Source: Streptomyces werraensis (GTDB taxonomy: Bacteria > Actinomycetota > Actinomycetes > Streptomycetales > Streptomycetaceae). From it: 64,000 nucleotides of DNA. The notes under the pieces were generated by a model, which was not told the DNA's origin, ran no database searches, and was given only the letters and a program-made list of their open reading frames with translations. A program made the translations under genes and the position numbers. The stretch covers positions 1-64,000 of the forward strand of contig BNBX01000002.1 in the NCBI GenBank assembly GCA_014656175.1, read 5' to 3'. Shown piece by piece: positions 56,276 to 64,000 of this stretch. The stretch's first letter is position 1. Each line of letters starts with the position of its first letter.

Positions 56276-57499
56276 TCACTGACCGGCGAACTTCTCACTG
56301 ACCGCGTCGTAGACACCCTTGGCCTCCTTGCCGAGCCGCGGCCCGGCCAGCCAGCCGGTCGTCACCGGGCCGATGGAGGTGTTGGAGACCAGCGCCGGCT
56401 CGCCGTCCTGGCCGGCAGCGATCCAGCCGCCGCCGGAGGAACCGGCGGTCATGCTGCACCCGATGCGGTACATCGTCGGGTCGGACGCGCCCAGCGACAG
56501 CCGGCCCGGCTTGTCCTCGCAGGAGTACAGGGACTGCCCGTCGTACGGCGGCGCGGCCGGGTAGCCGATCGCCGTCATCTCCTCGATCTTCGGCACGGCG
56601 GGCGCGTCGAAGTCGACGGGCATGGCCGAACCGACCGTCTCCTCCAGCGACTTGCCGTCGCCGCCCTTCTCCGGAGTCACATGGATGACGGCGAAGTCGT
56701 ACGAGGCGCCGTCACCGCCCGTCGCGCCGCCCTGCTCGATCCACTGGTCCGAGGTCTGCGCCCAGTCGCCCCACCAGACGCCGTACGGAGCGACCTCCTC
56801 CTTCGTGGCCCCGCCGATCTCCTTCGCCGACATGCCCGAGTCGTTGTACGACGGCACGAAGGCGATGTTGCGGTACCAGCCGCCCTTCTTGCCCGCGTGC
56901 ACGCAGTGGCCCGCCGTCCACACCATGTTGGACCTGCCGGGGTTGGCCGGGTCCTCGACCACCGTCGCGGAGCAGACCATCGTGCCCTCCGGGGAGTCGA
57001 AGAAGACCTTCCCCGCGGTGGGCGCGCTCTCGTGGTACGACGGCGGCACCGCCTTGGCCTGCACAGGATCCGGCGTCGGGTCGGTGACGCCCTGGTCGCC
57101 GGAGATGTCGTTCTCGTCGACCTCCGGCTGGTCGGGCTCGTCGGCGTCCCGCATGCGGTCCGGGTCCCACAGATCCTCGATGATCGGGTTGACGAAGTCC
57201 TGCGCCTCGCGCAGCCACTTGTCCTTGTCCCAGTTCCTCCAGGCGCCGTCGCGCCACTTGTCGAGGTCGATCCCGTGCTCCTTGAGCCGGTCGGCGATGT
57301 CGTCCGGGATCTTGAGCTTGCCGTCGTCGGCGGCGGCCGTCGCGGAGGCGTCCGCGCCGGCGTCGGTGTCGCCCGACTCGCACGCGGTGGTGGTCAGGGC
57401 GAGCGCGGAGGCGAGGGCAACTGCCGCCAGCACGGGGGAGGTTCCGCGCGACCGCCTCCTCTCGCGACGTGCGGTGGACGACGGCCGTATGGATCGCAT
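56276..57499 (-). CDS. Secreted trypsin-like serine peptidase (paralogue 2)
   Basis: The 407-aa exported protein is collinear with the neighbouring peptidase. It has a signal segment ending LALTTTACESG (possible lipoprotein), the same N-terminal domain ([35 protein letters not shown]) and a trypsin-like domain with His (TAGHCVH), Asp (YDFAVIHV) and Ser (GCSMTAGSSGGGW). The catalytic regions are the most alike. ATG 57499 has GGGGGAG upstream. The terminator between the two genes suggests separate transcripts. Confidence 0.85.
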   Translation of the reverse strand: MRSIRPSSTARRERRRSRGTSPVLAAVALASALALTTTACESGDTDAGADASATAAADDGKLKIPDDIADRLKEHGIDLDKWRDGAWRNWDKDKWLREAQDFVNPIIEDLWDPDRMRDADEPDQPEVDENDISGDQGVTDPTPDPVQAKAVPPSYHESAPTAGKVFFDSPEGTMVCSATVVEDPANPGRSNMVWTAGHCVHAGKKGGWYRNIAFVPSYNDSGMSAKEIGGATKEEVAPYGVWWGDWAQTSDQWIEQGGATGGDGASYDFAVIHVTPEKGGDGKSLEETVGSAMPVDFDAPAVPKIEEMTAIGYPAAPPYDGQSLYSCEDKPGRLSLGASDPTMYRIGCSMTAGSSGGGWIAAGQDGEPALVSNTSIGPVTTGWLAGPRLGKEAKGVYDAVSEKFAGQ

Positions 57500-57854
57500 G
57501 ATCTGAACTCCCCCTGGAATGAACGATGGTGGTACGAAGCCCGTCTTCACATCCGACCCGGACGAGTCGCTTGGCTGCTCCGACGGCTTTGGGACAACGG
57601 CACCACACACTAGGCGTTCGCCGTGGGGGACGTCCGACGGAACGGCAACGGTTCGGCTACAAGGCGTCTGACCTGGCCGGTCGTGCGCGGATCTCGTGGA
57701 GCGGGGGCGTGGGGGCGCGGGGCGTGGCAGCGGCGGCGGTCCTTCCGCGCGCCGCGCGCGGGGGCGGTGCTTCGGGCGCGGGGCGCCGGTCGCCTCGGCC
57801 GCCCTCCGTGTGCGCGCACGTTTGTCGGTGGGGGGCCGTAGGGTTGGTCGGGCT
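57500..57854. other. Divergent control region peptidase 2 / DinG-type helicase
   Basis: These 355 bases hold no gene that I can support. TAGGGT (57839-57844) ten bases before ATG 57855 may be the -10 of the helicase gene. I see no LexA box here, although DinG homologues are SOS genes in some bacteria. Confidence 0.5.
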
Positions 57855-59852
57855 ATGACTCAGCCCTCACTCCCCGAACTCCTGCATGCTGCCGTCACTG
57901 CCGTCGGCGGCACGGAGCGCCCCGGTCAGGTGGCCATGGCCGAAGCCGTCGCCGAGGCGATCGACGACGGCGCCCATCTGCTCGTCCAGGCCGGAACCGG
58001 CACCGGTAAGTCCCTGGGCTACCTGGTGCCCGCGCTCGCGCACGGTGAGCGGGTCGTCGTGGCGACGGCGACCCTGGCGCTCCAGCGGCAGCTGGTGGAG
58101 CGGGACCTGCCGCGCACGGTGGAGGCGCTGCATCCGCTGCTGCGCCGCCGCCCGGAGTTCGCCATGCTCAAGGGCCGGTCGAACTACCTGTGCCTGCACC
58201 GGCTGCACGAGGGCGTCCCGCAGGACGAGGAGGAGGGCCTCTTCGACCAGTTCGAGGCGGCCGCGCCCACCAGCAAGCTGGGCCAGGACCTGCTGCGGCT
58301 GCGCGACTGGTCGGACGAGACGGAGACCGGCGACCGGGACGACCTCACGCCCGGCGTGTCCGACCGGGCCTGGTCGCAGGTGTCGGTGTCCTCGCGGGAG
58401 TGCCTGGGCGCCACGAAGTGCGCGTACGGCGCGGAGTGCTTCGCCGAGGCGGCCCGCGAGCGCGCCAAGCTGGCCGAGGTGATCGTCACCAACCACGCGC
58501 TGCTCGCGATCGACGCCATCGAGGGCGCCCCGGTGCTGCCGCAGCACGAGGTGCTGATCGTGGACGAGGCGCACGAGCTGGTCTCCCGGGTGACCGGGGT
58601 GGCCACCGGCGAGCTCACCCCGGGTCAGGTGAACCGTGCGGTGCGGCGCGCGGCGAAGCTGGTGAACGAGAAGGCGGCCGACCAGCTGCAGGCGGCCGCC
58701 GAAGGCTTCGAGCGGCTGATGGAGCTGGCCCTGCCCGGCCGGCTGGAGGAGATCCCGGAGGATCTCGGCTACGCCCTGATGGCGCTGCGCGACGCGTGCC
58801 GCACGGTGATCTCCGCGATCGGCTCCACCCGCGACAAGTCGGTCCAGGACGAGGACGCGGTGCGCAAGCAGGCACTGGCCTCGGTGGAGAGCGTCCACGA
58901 CGTGGCGGAACGGATCACCAACGGCTCCGAGTGGGACGTCGTCTGGTACGAGAGGCACGAGCCCCGCGGCGGAGCCGCATATCGGCACAGTGGGGCCTCG
59001 CTGCGGGTCGCGCCCATGTCGGTCTCGGGGCTGCTGCGCGAGAAGCTGTTCACCGACCGCTCGGTCGTGCTGACGTCCGCGACGCTGAAGCTGGGCGGCG
59101 ACTTCAACGGCGTGGGGGCGTCGCTGGGGCTCGGTCCCGAGGGCGCCGAGGGGGACGACCTCCCGCAGTGGAAGGGCGTGGACGTCGGCTCGCCGTTCGA
59201 CTACCCCCGGCAGGGCATCCTGTACGTCGCCAAGCACCTGGCCCGTCCGGCCCGCGACGGGGACCGCAAGGACATGCTGGACGAGCTCACGGAGCTGATC
59301 CAGGCGGCCGGGGGCCGCACCCTGGGGCTGTTCTCGTCGATGCGGGCGGCACAGCTGGCGGCGGAGGAGCTGCGGTCGCGGATCCCGGAGTACCCGATCC
59401 TCCTCCAGGGCGAGGAGACGCTCGGCGAGCTGATCAAGAACTTCGCGGCGGACCCGCTGACGTGCCTTTTCGGCACGCTGTCGCTGTGGCAGGGCGTGGA
59501 CGTCCCCGGACCGAGCTGCCAGCTTGTGGTCATGGACAAGATCCCGTTCCCGCGTCCCGACGACCCCTTGATGAGCGCCCGCCAGAAGGCAGTGGAGGAG
59601 GCCGGCGGCAACGGCTTCATGGCGGTCGCCGCGACCCACGCGGCCCTGCTGATGGCCCAGGGAGCGGGCCGCCTGGTCCGCGCCTCGGGCGACCGCGGAG
59701 TGGTGGCGGTCCTGGACCCACGCTTGGCGACGGCGCGCTACGGCAGCTATCTGAAGGCATCGATGCCGGACTTCTGGTACACGACGGATCGGAACCAGGT
59801 GCGGAAGTCACTGGCCGCGATCGACGCGGCGGCGAAGACGGCGGAGCAGTAA
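57855..59852 (+). CDS. DinG/XPD-type ATP-dependent DNA helicase
   Basis: The 665-aa superfamily-2 5'-to-3' helicase has Walker A AGTGTGKS (46-53). An iron-sulfur cluster is indicated by four cysteines (NYLC, RECLG, KCAYG, ECF; ~115-200). The DEAH box is DEAHEL, and the C-terminal motifs are TSATLKLGG, GLFSSMRAA, LFGTLSLWQGVDVPG and GAGRLVRASGDRG. It resolves D- and R-loop structures in homologues. ATG 57855 lies just after the candidate -10. Two strong hairpins separate it from lexA. Confidence 0.9.
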   Translation: MTQPSLPELLHAAVTAVGGTERPGQVAMAEAVAEAIDDGAHLLVQAGTGTGKSLGYLVPALAHGERVVVATATLALQRQLVERDLPRTVEALHPLLRRRPEFAMLKGRSNYLCLHRLHEGVPQDEEEGLFDQFEAAAPTSKLGQDLLRLRDWSDETETGDRDDLTPGVSDRAWSQVSVSSRECLGATKCAYGAECFAEAARERAKLAEVIVTNHALLAIDAIEGAPVLPQHEVLIVDEAHELVSRVTGVATGELTPGQVNRAVRRAAKLVNEKAADQLQAAAEGFERLMELALPGRLEEIPEDLGYALMALRDACRTVISAIGSTRDKSVQDEDAVRKQALASVESVHDVAERITNGSEWDVVWYERHEPRGGAAYRHSGASLRVAPMSVSGLLREKLFTDRSVVLTSATLKLGGDFNGVGASLGLGPEGAEGDDLPQWKGVDVGSPFDYPRQGILYVAKHLARPARDGDRKDMLDELTELIQAAGGRTLGLFSSMRAAQLAAEELRSRIPEYPILLQGEETLGELIKNFAADPLTCLFGTLSLWQGVDVPGPSCQLVVMDKIPFPRPDDPLMSARQKAVEEAGGNGFMAVAATHAALLMAQGAGRLVRASGDRGVVAVLDPRLATARYGSYLKASMPDFWYTTDRNQVRKSLAAIDAAAKTAEQ

Positions 59853-59872
59853 CGGGGTCTGGACCACCCCCG

Positions 59873-59903
59873 GTGCCCCCCTTGGAGGCGGGGTGGGGGG
59901 CAC
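59873..59903 (+). terminator. Hairpin after the DinG-type helicase gene
   Basis: The 9-bp stem GTGCCCCCC/GGGGGGCAC (59873-59881/59895-59903) lies 20 bases past the helicase stop. Confidence 0.6.
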
Positions 59904-60036
59904 GCCCCGTGAGAGGGCGAAGACGCGGCTCCGGGAGGCCCTGCAAGGACGGCGTCCAGAAGCCCCGAGAAGCGCCCGGGGCCCCACCTTGCCCAAGAGG
60001 TCCAAAGCGCCGTCCCAGGCGTCGCCAGGCAACGCA

Positions 60037-60070
60037 GGACCCCGGAACCGGCGCAGGGGTTCCGGGGTCC
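60037..60070. terminator. Terminator between helicase and lexA genes
   Basis: A perfect 13-bp stem (60037-60049/60058-60070) with an 8-base loop lies 49 bases beyond the lexA stop (minus strand). It can serve both converging transcripts. Confidence 0.8.
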
Positions 60071-60118
60071 GGTCGGGGGCGGGGCGGGCCGAGGGAGTGG
60101 CCCGGCGTCCCGTCGGGG

Positions 60119-60898
60119 TCAGACGCGGCGGAGGACGGCCACCACCTTGCCGAGGATCGTCGCGTCGTCGCCGGGGATCGGCTCGTAGGCCGCGTTGTGC
60201 GGGAGCAGCCACACATGGCCGTCCTCCCGCTTGAACCGCTTCACGGTCGCCTCGCCGTCGAGCATCGCCGCCACGATGTCGCCGTTCTCGGCGACAGGCT
60301 GGCGGCGGACCGTGACCCAGTCACCGTCGCAGATCGCGGCCTCGATCATGGAGTCACCCACGACCTTCAGCACGAACAGCTCGCCGTCGCCGACCAGCTG
60401 CCGGGGCAGCGGGAAGACGTCCTCGACCGACTCCTCCGCGAGGATCGGGCCACCGGCGGCGATGCGGCCGACCAGCGGCACGTAGGACGCGGCGGGCTTG
60501 CCGGCGGTGTCCGTCGGCTGCACGGACGCGGCCTGGTCGGACCCCCGCACCTCGTACGCGCGCGGACGGTGCGGATCGCGGCGCAGGAAACCCTTGCGCT
60601 CCAGCGCCATGAGCTGATGCGCGACGGAGGAGGTGCTGGAGAGCCCGACGGCCTGGCCGATCTCCCGCATCGACGGCGGGTATCCGCGCCGCTGCACCGA
60701 GTCCCTGATGACCTCGATGACCCGGCGCTGGCGGTCGGTGAGTCCGGAGCTGTCCGCCCGGATGCCGGGAGGTCGGCCCGGCAGGGAGCGCTTGTGCGCC
60801 TCGGGATTCGTGGCTTCGTTCATCGCATGCACCGGCTCGATGCGGCCCTGGGAGCGGTCCTGGGCAGTGATGGCGGCACTGTCTGCGGTGGTGGTCAC
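60119..60898 (-). CDS. lexA: SOS repressor LexA
   Basis: LexA represses the DNA-damage regulon and cleaves itself when stimulated by RecA filaments. The 259-aa product has a ~50-residue Streptomyces-type N-terminal extension, a winged-helix DNA-binding domain (~51-115; [32 protein letters not shown]), the Ala148-Gly149 cleavage site (RIAAGG), catalytic Ser183 (GDSM) and Lys220. GTG 60898 has GAGAGGGG upstream; Met26 ([10 protein letters not shown]) is an alternative start. Its own promoter carries a perfect LexA box, giving autoregulation. Confidence 0.95.
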   Translation of the reverse strand: MTTTADSAAITAQDRSQGRIEPVHAMNEATNPEAHKRSLPGRPPGIRADSSGLTDRQRRVIEVIRDSVQRRGYPPSMREIGQAVGLSSTSSVAHQLMALERKGFLRRDPHRPRAYEVRGSDQAASVQPTDTAGKPAASYVPLVGRIAAGGPILAEESVEDVFPLPRQLVGDGELFVLKVVGDSMIEAAICDGDWVTVRRQPVAENGDIVAAMLDGEATVKRFKREDGHVWLLPHNAAYEPIPGDDATILGKVVAVLRRV

Positions 60899-60931
60899 GT
60901 CGGCCCCTCTCGATGGTCTCCCTGCAGCACA

Positions 60932-60972
60932 ACGGTAGATGCTTTCGAAAGGTTGCGCCAAACACACGTTCG
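60932..60972 (-). promoter_or_regulatory. lexA promoter with LexA (SOS) box
   Basis: On the minus strand TTGGCG (60961-60956), an 18-base spacer and TACCGT (60937-60932) form a promoter. CGAACGTGTGTTTG (60972-60959) fits the consensus CGAACRNRYGTTYG at every position and overlaps the -35. Confidence 0.85.
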
Positions 60973-61494
60973 AGTGAAAAATCGCGAATTGCGGCACGCG
61001 TTCTTTCGTCGAGGTGTATTGGTCGCCGCACTTCCTGCCGGACAAACGGGCCATTTGTTGTACTCTTCACCGCCGAGGTCTCCGCCGGGGCGGCGGCCTC
61101 GCGGCGCGCGGACTCAGTCTGCCATCGTGGGTCCCCGCGTGCGTGAAGCGGCCCCGCCTTCTTCCGGAGCGGCACGCCCCCTCCCCGCATCCGGCACCGC
61201 TTCTCCTCATGGGGGACGGGCCTGCGAGCCCGGGTCGAGCCGGTGGCACGCAAGCCCAGGGGTGCCTTGCGGGCAGGCTTCCAGGGCCGTCTTCCCCTTC
61301 CGGCGCACGACACGCGTATCTGCCTTGATGTATGCGCCAATCCCCACATCTAGTGGTTGGATTGCAACAGCAGCCCAGAAGTTGTGGTCCCCCCGGTCTC
61401 CGAGAGCTCCGCGATCGCCTATGCTGGTGCTGCTTCGTGAGGCCCCTGAGGTCTGGCGAGGCCATTGAGTCTGCTGTGAGGAGGGTTGGGATCC
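60973..61494. other. lexA-nrdR divergent intergenic region
   Basis: Apart from the LexA box at the left and the NrdR-box pair at the right, about 330 bases in the middle contain no gene that I can support. There is no LysM/DivS-type cell-division inhibitor, which some actinobacteria carry next to lexA. Part of it is probably nrdR leader and promoter sequence. Confidence 0.6.
61310..61357 (+). promoter_or_regulatory. Pair of candidate NrdR boxes upstream of nrdRJ
   Basis: Two 16-base NrdR-box-like sites lie at 61310-61325 (ACACGCGTATCTGCCT) and 61342-61357 (CCCCACATCTAGTGGT), 32 bp from start to start, close to the three-turn spacing typical of NrdR operators. The second is a near-palindrome with CCAC/GTGG arms and overlaps a possible -10 (TCTAGT), with TTGATG (61326-61331) as its -35. 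Confidence 0.55.
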
Positions 61495-62052
61495 ATGCAC
61501 TGCCCCTTCTGCAGGCACCCCGACAGCCGTGTCGTCGACAGCCGCACGACCGACGACGGCACGTCGATCCGCAGGCGCCGCCAGTGCCCGGACTGCTCCC
61601 GTCGTTTCACGACCGTGGAGACGTGTTCGCTCATGGTGGTCAAGCGGTCGGGAGTCACCGAGCCGTTCAGCCGCACCAAGATCATCAACGGTGTGCGCAA
61701 GGCGTGCCAGGGACGGCCCGTCACCGAGGACGCCCTCGCCCAGCTCGGCCAGCGGGTCGAGGAAGCGGTGCGGGCCACCGGTAGCGCCGAGCTGACCACC
61801 CACGACGTGGGGCTGGCCATACTCGGCCCGTTGCAGGAACTCGACCTCGTGGCCTACCTGCGGTTCGCGTCCGTCTACCGGGCGTTCGACTCGCTGGAGG
61901 ACTTCGAGGCCGCGATCGCGGAACTCCGGCGGGCGGAGCGGCCCGCCGAGGGCGACGGGGGCGGCGACGGGGCCGCCCCGGGGAGCCAGGAAGACGACAG
62001 CGGGCAGGAGGGGGCCGCGCAGGTCCCCGCGCCCGCTCCCGCCGCCGGCTGA
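61495..62052 (+). CDS. nrdR: Transcriptional repressor NrdR
   Basis: NrdR represses ribonucleotide reductase operons in response to ATP/dATP. The 185-aa product has a zinc ribbon with Cys3, Cys6, Cys31 and Cys34 (MHCPFC, CPDC), followed by an ATP-cone domain (~48-135; [32 protein letters not shown]). The C-terminal ~40 residues are Gly/Ala/Pro-rich. ATG 61495 follows GAGGAGGG. It is co-directional with nrdJ, which it is known to control in Streptomyces. Confidence 0.95.
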   Translation: MHCPFCRHPDSRVVDSRTTDDGTSIRRRRQCPDCSRRFTTVETCSLMVVKRSGVTEPFSRTKIINGVRKACQGRPVTEDALAQLGQRVEEAVRATGSAELTTHDVGLAILGPLQELDLVAYLRFASVYRAFDSLEDFEAAIAELRRAERPAEGDGGGDGAAPGSQEDDSGQEGAAQVPAPAPAAG

Positions 62053-62064
62053 GCGGCGGTCCGG

Positions 62065-62143
62065 CCCCGGACGCGAGGGTCCGGGGACCGGTTCGGCCGG
62101 CGACGACGAAGACCTGTTGCGGGCAGGTGAGTGGGTGCCCGCA
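62065..62143 (+). promoter_or_regulatory. Two hairpins in the nrdR-nrdJ spacer
   Basis: CCCCGGAC/GTCCGGGG (62065-62072/62079-62086) and TGCGGGCA/TGCCCGCA (62118-62125/62136-62143) are perfect 8-bp stems. They may adjust the nrdJ:nrdR ratio by partial termination or mRNA processing. No cobalamin-riboswitch core is visible. Confidence 0.4.
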
Positions 62144-62217
62144 GCATCAGACAGAACACCGTGCCACGGGAACATCGGGGCACTTCAGGGCGTTTTCGCC
62201 CGTATCAGGGAGGCGGC

Positions 62218-64000
62218 ATGACAGAGACGGCGAGCGGTCCGGCACGTAGTTCCCGAGCCAAGGCGAGCAAGCCCGGCAAGGGACTGCGCGTCGAGCGCAT
62301 TCACACCACCCCGGGGGTCCACCCGTACGACGAGGTGGCCTGGGAGCGCCGTGACGTCGTCATGACCAACTGGCGCGACGGCTCGGTCAACTTCGAGCAG
62401 CGCGGCGTGGAGTTCCCCGACTTCTGGTCGGTGAACGCGGTCAACATCGTCACCAGCAAGTACTTCCGGGGCGCCGTCGGCACCCCGCAGCGCGAGACCA
62501 GCCTCAAGCAGCTGATCGACCGCATCGTGAAGACGTACCGGAAGGCCGGCGAGGACAACAGGTACTTCGCCTCGCCCGCCGACGCCGAGATCTTCGAGCA
62601 CGAGCTGGCCTACGCCCTCCTGCACCAGATCTTCAGCTTCAACAGCCCCGTGTGGTTCAACGTGGGCACGCCCCAGCCGCAGCAGGTCAGCGCCTGCTTC
62701 ATCCTGTCCGTCGACGACTCCATGGAGTCGATCCTCGACTGGTACAAGGAAGAGGGCATGATCTTCAAGGGCGGCTCCGGCGCCGGCCTGAACCTCTCCC
62801 GCATCCGCTCCTCCAAGGAGCTGCTCTCCTCCGGCGGCAACGCCTCCGGCCCGGTCTCCTTCATGCGCGGCGCCGACGCCTCCGCCGGCACCATCAAGTC
62901 CGGCGGCGCCACCCGCCGCGCGGCGAAGATGGTCGTGCTCGACGTCGACCACCCCGACATCGAGGACTTCATCGAGACCAAGGTGAAGGAGGAGGAGAAG
63001 ATCCGCGTCCTGCGCGACGCGGGCTTCGACATGGACCTGGGTGGCGACGACATCACGTCCGTCCAGTACCAGAACGCCAACAACTCCGTGCGCGTCAACG
63101 ACGAGTTCATGGAGGCCGTCGAGAAGGGCGGCAAGTTCGGCCTGCGTGCCCGCATGACCGGCGAGGTCATCGAGGAGGTCGACGCCAAGGCGCTCTTCCG
63201 CAAGATCGCCGAGGCCGCGTGGGCCTGCGCCGACCCGGGCATCCAGTACGACGGCGTCATCAACCACTGGCACACCTGCCCCGAGTCCGGCCGGATCACC
63301 GCGTCGAACCCGTGCAGCGAGTACATGCACCTGGACAACACGTCCTGCAACCTGGCCTCGCTGAACCTGATGAAGTTCCTCAAGGACGACGGCAAGGGCA
63401 ACCAGTCGTTCGAGACCGAGCGCTTCCAGAAGGTCGTCGAGCTGGTCATCACCGCGATGGACATCTCGATCTGCTTCGCGGACTTCCCGACCGAGAAGAT
63501 CGGCGAGAACACCCGCGCCTTCCGCCAGCTCGGCATCGGCTACGCCAACCTCGGCGCCCTGCTGATGGCCACGGGTCACGCCTACGACTCCGACGGGGGC
63601 CGCGCCCTCGCCGGATCCATCACCTCCCTGATGACCGGCACCGCCTACCGCCGCTCCGCCGAGCTGGCCGCGATCGTCGGCCCGTACGACGGCTACGCCC
63701 GCAACGCCGACGCCCACAAGCGCGTCATGAAGCAGCACGCCGACGCCAACGGCACCGCCACGCGCATGGACGACCTGGACACCCCGGTGTGGGCCGCCGC
63801 CACCGAGGCCTGGCAGGACGTCCTGCGCCTCGGCGAGAAGAACGGCTTCCGCAACGCCCAGGCGTCGGTGCTCGCCCCGACCGGCACCATCGGCCTGGCG
63901 ATGTCCTGCGACACCACCGGTGTCGAGCCCGACCTCGCCCTGGTCAAGTTCAAGAAGCTGGTCGGCGGCGGCTCGATGCAGATCGTCAACGGCACCGTCC
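62218..64000 (+). CDS. nrdJ: Vitamin B12-dependent ribonucleotide reductase (class II), 5' part
   Basis: This adenosylcobalamin-dependent enzyme makes deoxyribonucleotides without oxygen. About 594 codons are present and the frame is still open at the window edge; full-length actinobacterial NrdJ is ~950-970 aa. Visible landmarks are FNSPVWFNVG, QVSACFILSVDDSMESI (redox Cys), GGSGAGLNLS, and the active-site NPCSEY with its Asn, Cys and Glu, then LAPTGTIG. ATG 62218 follows GGGAGG. It is expressed with nrdR and is subject to NrdR control. Confidence 0.95.
   Translation, partial: MTETASGPARSSRAKASKPGKGLRVERIHTTPGVHPYDEVAWERRDVVMTNWRDGSVNFEQRGVEFPDFWSVNAVNIVTSKYFRGAVGTPQRETSLKQLIDRIVKTYRKAGEDNRYFASPADAEIFEHELAYALLHQIFSFNSPVWFNVGTPQPQQVSACFILSVDDSMESILDWYKEEGMIFKGGSGAGLNLSRIRSSKELLSSGGNASGPVSFMRGADASAGTIKSGGATRRAAKMVVLDVDHPDIEDFIETKVKEEEKIRVLRDAGFDMDLGGDDITSVQYQNANNSVRVNDEFMEAVEKGGKFGLRARMTGEVIEEVDAKALFRKIAEAAWACADPGIQYDGVINHWHTCPESGRITASNPCSEYMHLDNTSCNLASLNLMKFLKDDGKGNQSFETERFQKVVELVITAMDISICFADFPTEKIGENTRAFRQLGIGYANLGALLMATGHAYDSDGGRALAGSITSLMTGTAYRRSAELAAIVGPYDGYARNADAHKRVMKQHADANGTATRMDDLDTPVWAAATEAWQDVLRLGEKNGFRNAQASVLAPTGTIGLAMSCDTTGVEPDLALVKFKKLVGGGSMQIVNGTV

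Noticed and set aside
61014..61328. Small gene between lexA and nrdR, such as a LysM/DivS division inhibitor
   Set aside because: The only frame of size gives a Pro/Arg/Gly-rich translation without a LysM motif, transmembrane helix or SD.
62053..62217. Cobalamin riboswitch before nrdJ
   Set aside because: Two simple hairpins are present but no B12-box core. In Streptomyces the known riboswitch is at the class Ia genes, not nrdJ.

Overview
This window is a high-GC actinobacterial chromosome segment and is almost certainly from a Streptomyces close to S. coelicolor. The evidence is very strong third-position GC, many GTG starts, ATGA/GTGA-coupled genes, leaderless-looking promoters, long GC-rich hairpin terminators without long U-tracts, and a gene order that I recognise from memory as the osaCAB - ftsK - rimO - pgsA - cinA - clgR - lhr/nei2 - recA/recX - gluABCD - miaB/miaA - dapF - rsh - hflX - lexA - nrdRJ block of that genus. 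No phage, IS element, CRISPR array or obvious foreign island is visible. This is a core-genome region.

Layout. Bases 1-1030 hold the 3' end of a 5S rRNA with its terminator, a decayed DegT-family aminotransferase-like gene, and tRNA-Thr(GGT). Bases 1048-10678 are the osmoadaptation locus: osaC (anti-sigma kinase/PAS/GAF/PP2C) divergent from osaA (hybrid kinase with a very long HAMP array) and osaB. Bases 10852-18189 carry ftsK, a RodZ-like HTH membrane protein, and the translationally coupled rimO-pgsA-cinA genes followed by clgR. Bases 18389-24904 hold a Dps-like ferritin and the lhr-nei2 DNA-repair pair. Bases 24978-29650 hold an AraC regulator with azlCD exporter genes, an alpha/alpha-toroid protein, a DUF3046 protein and an AI-2E family transporter. 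recA-recX follow with a LexA-type box.

Bases 31839-35031 on the minus strand form a sulfur/oxidation segment: a FAD monooxygenase and a cysteine dioxygenase-rhodanese operon preceded by a 15-codon cysteine-rich leader peptide. This leader looks like a cysteine-responsive attenuator and is the most interesting small element in the window. gluABCD (glutamate ABC uptake) follows with strong intercistronic hairpins, then a two-component system convergent with an orphan TAXI-type binding protein. Bases 42121-49085 hold tRNA-modification genes miaB and miaA around a LigB-like protein, two small stress/antitoxin-like proteins, a minisatellite-like repeat tract, and dapF. Bases 49382-59852 hold a divergent RelA/SpoT homologue, a secreted M1 peptidase, hflX, two tandem paralogous secreted serine peptidases and a DinG-type helicase. 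The window closes with lexA, divergent from nrdR-nrdJ, separated by about 600 bases that carry a LexA box and a pair of candidate NrdR boxes. nrdJ runs off the right edge.

Functional themes: DNA damage and repair (recA, recX, lexA, lhr, nei2, dinG, nrdRJ), osmotic and proteolytic stress control (osaCAB, clgR, dps), translation/tRNA/ribosome modification (rimO, miaA, miaB, hflX) and nutrient sensing (rsh, glu, TAXI/two-component).
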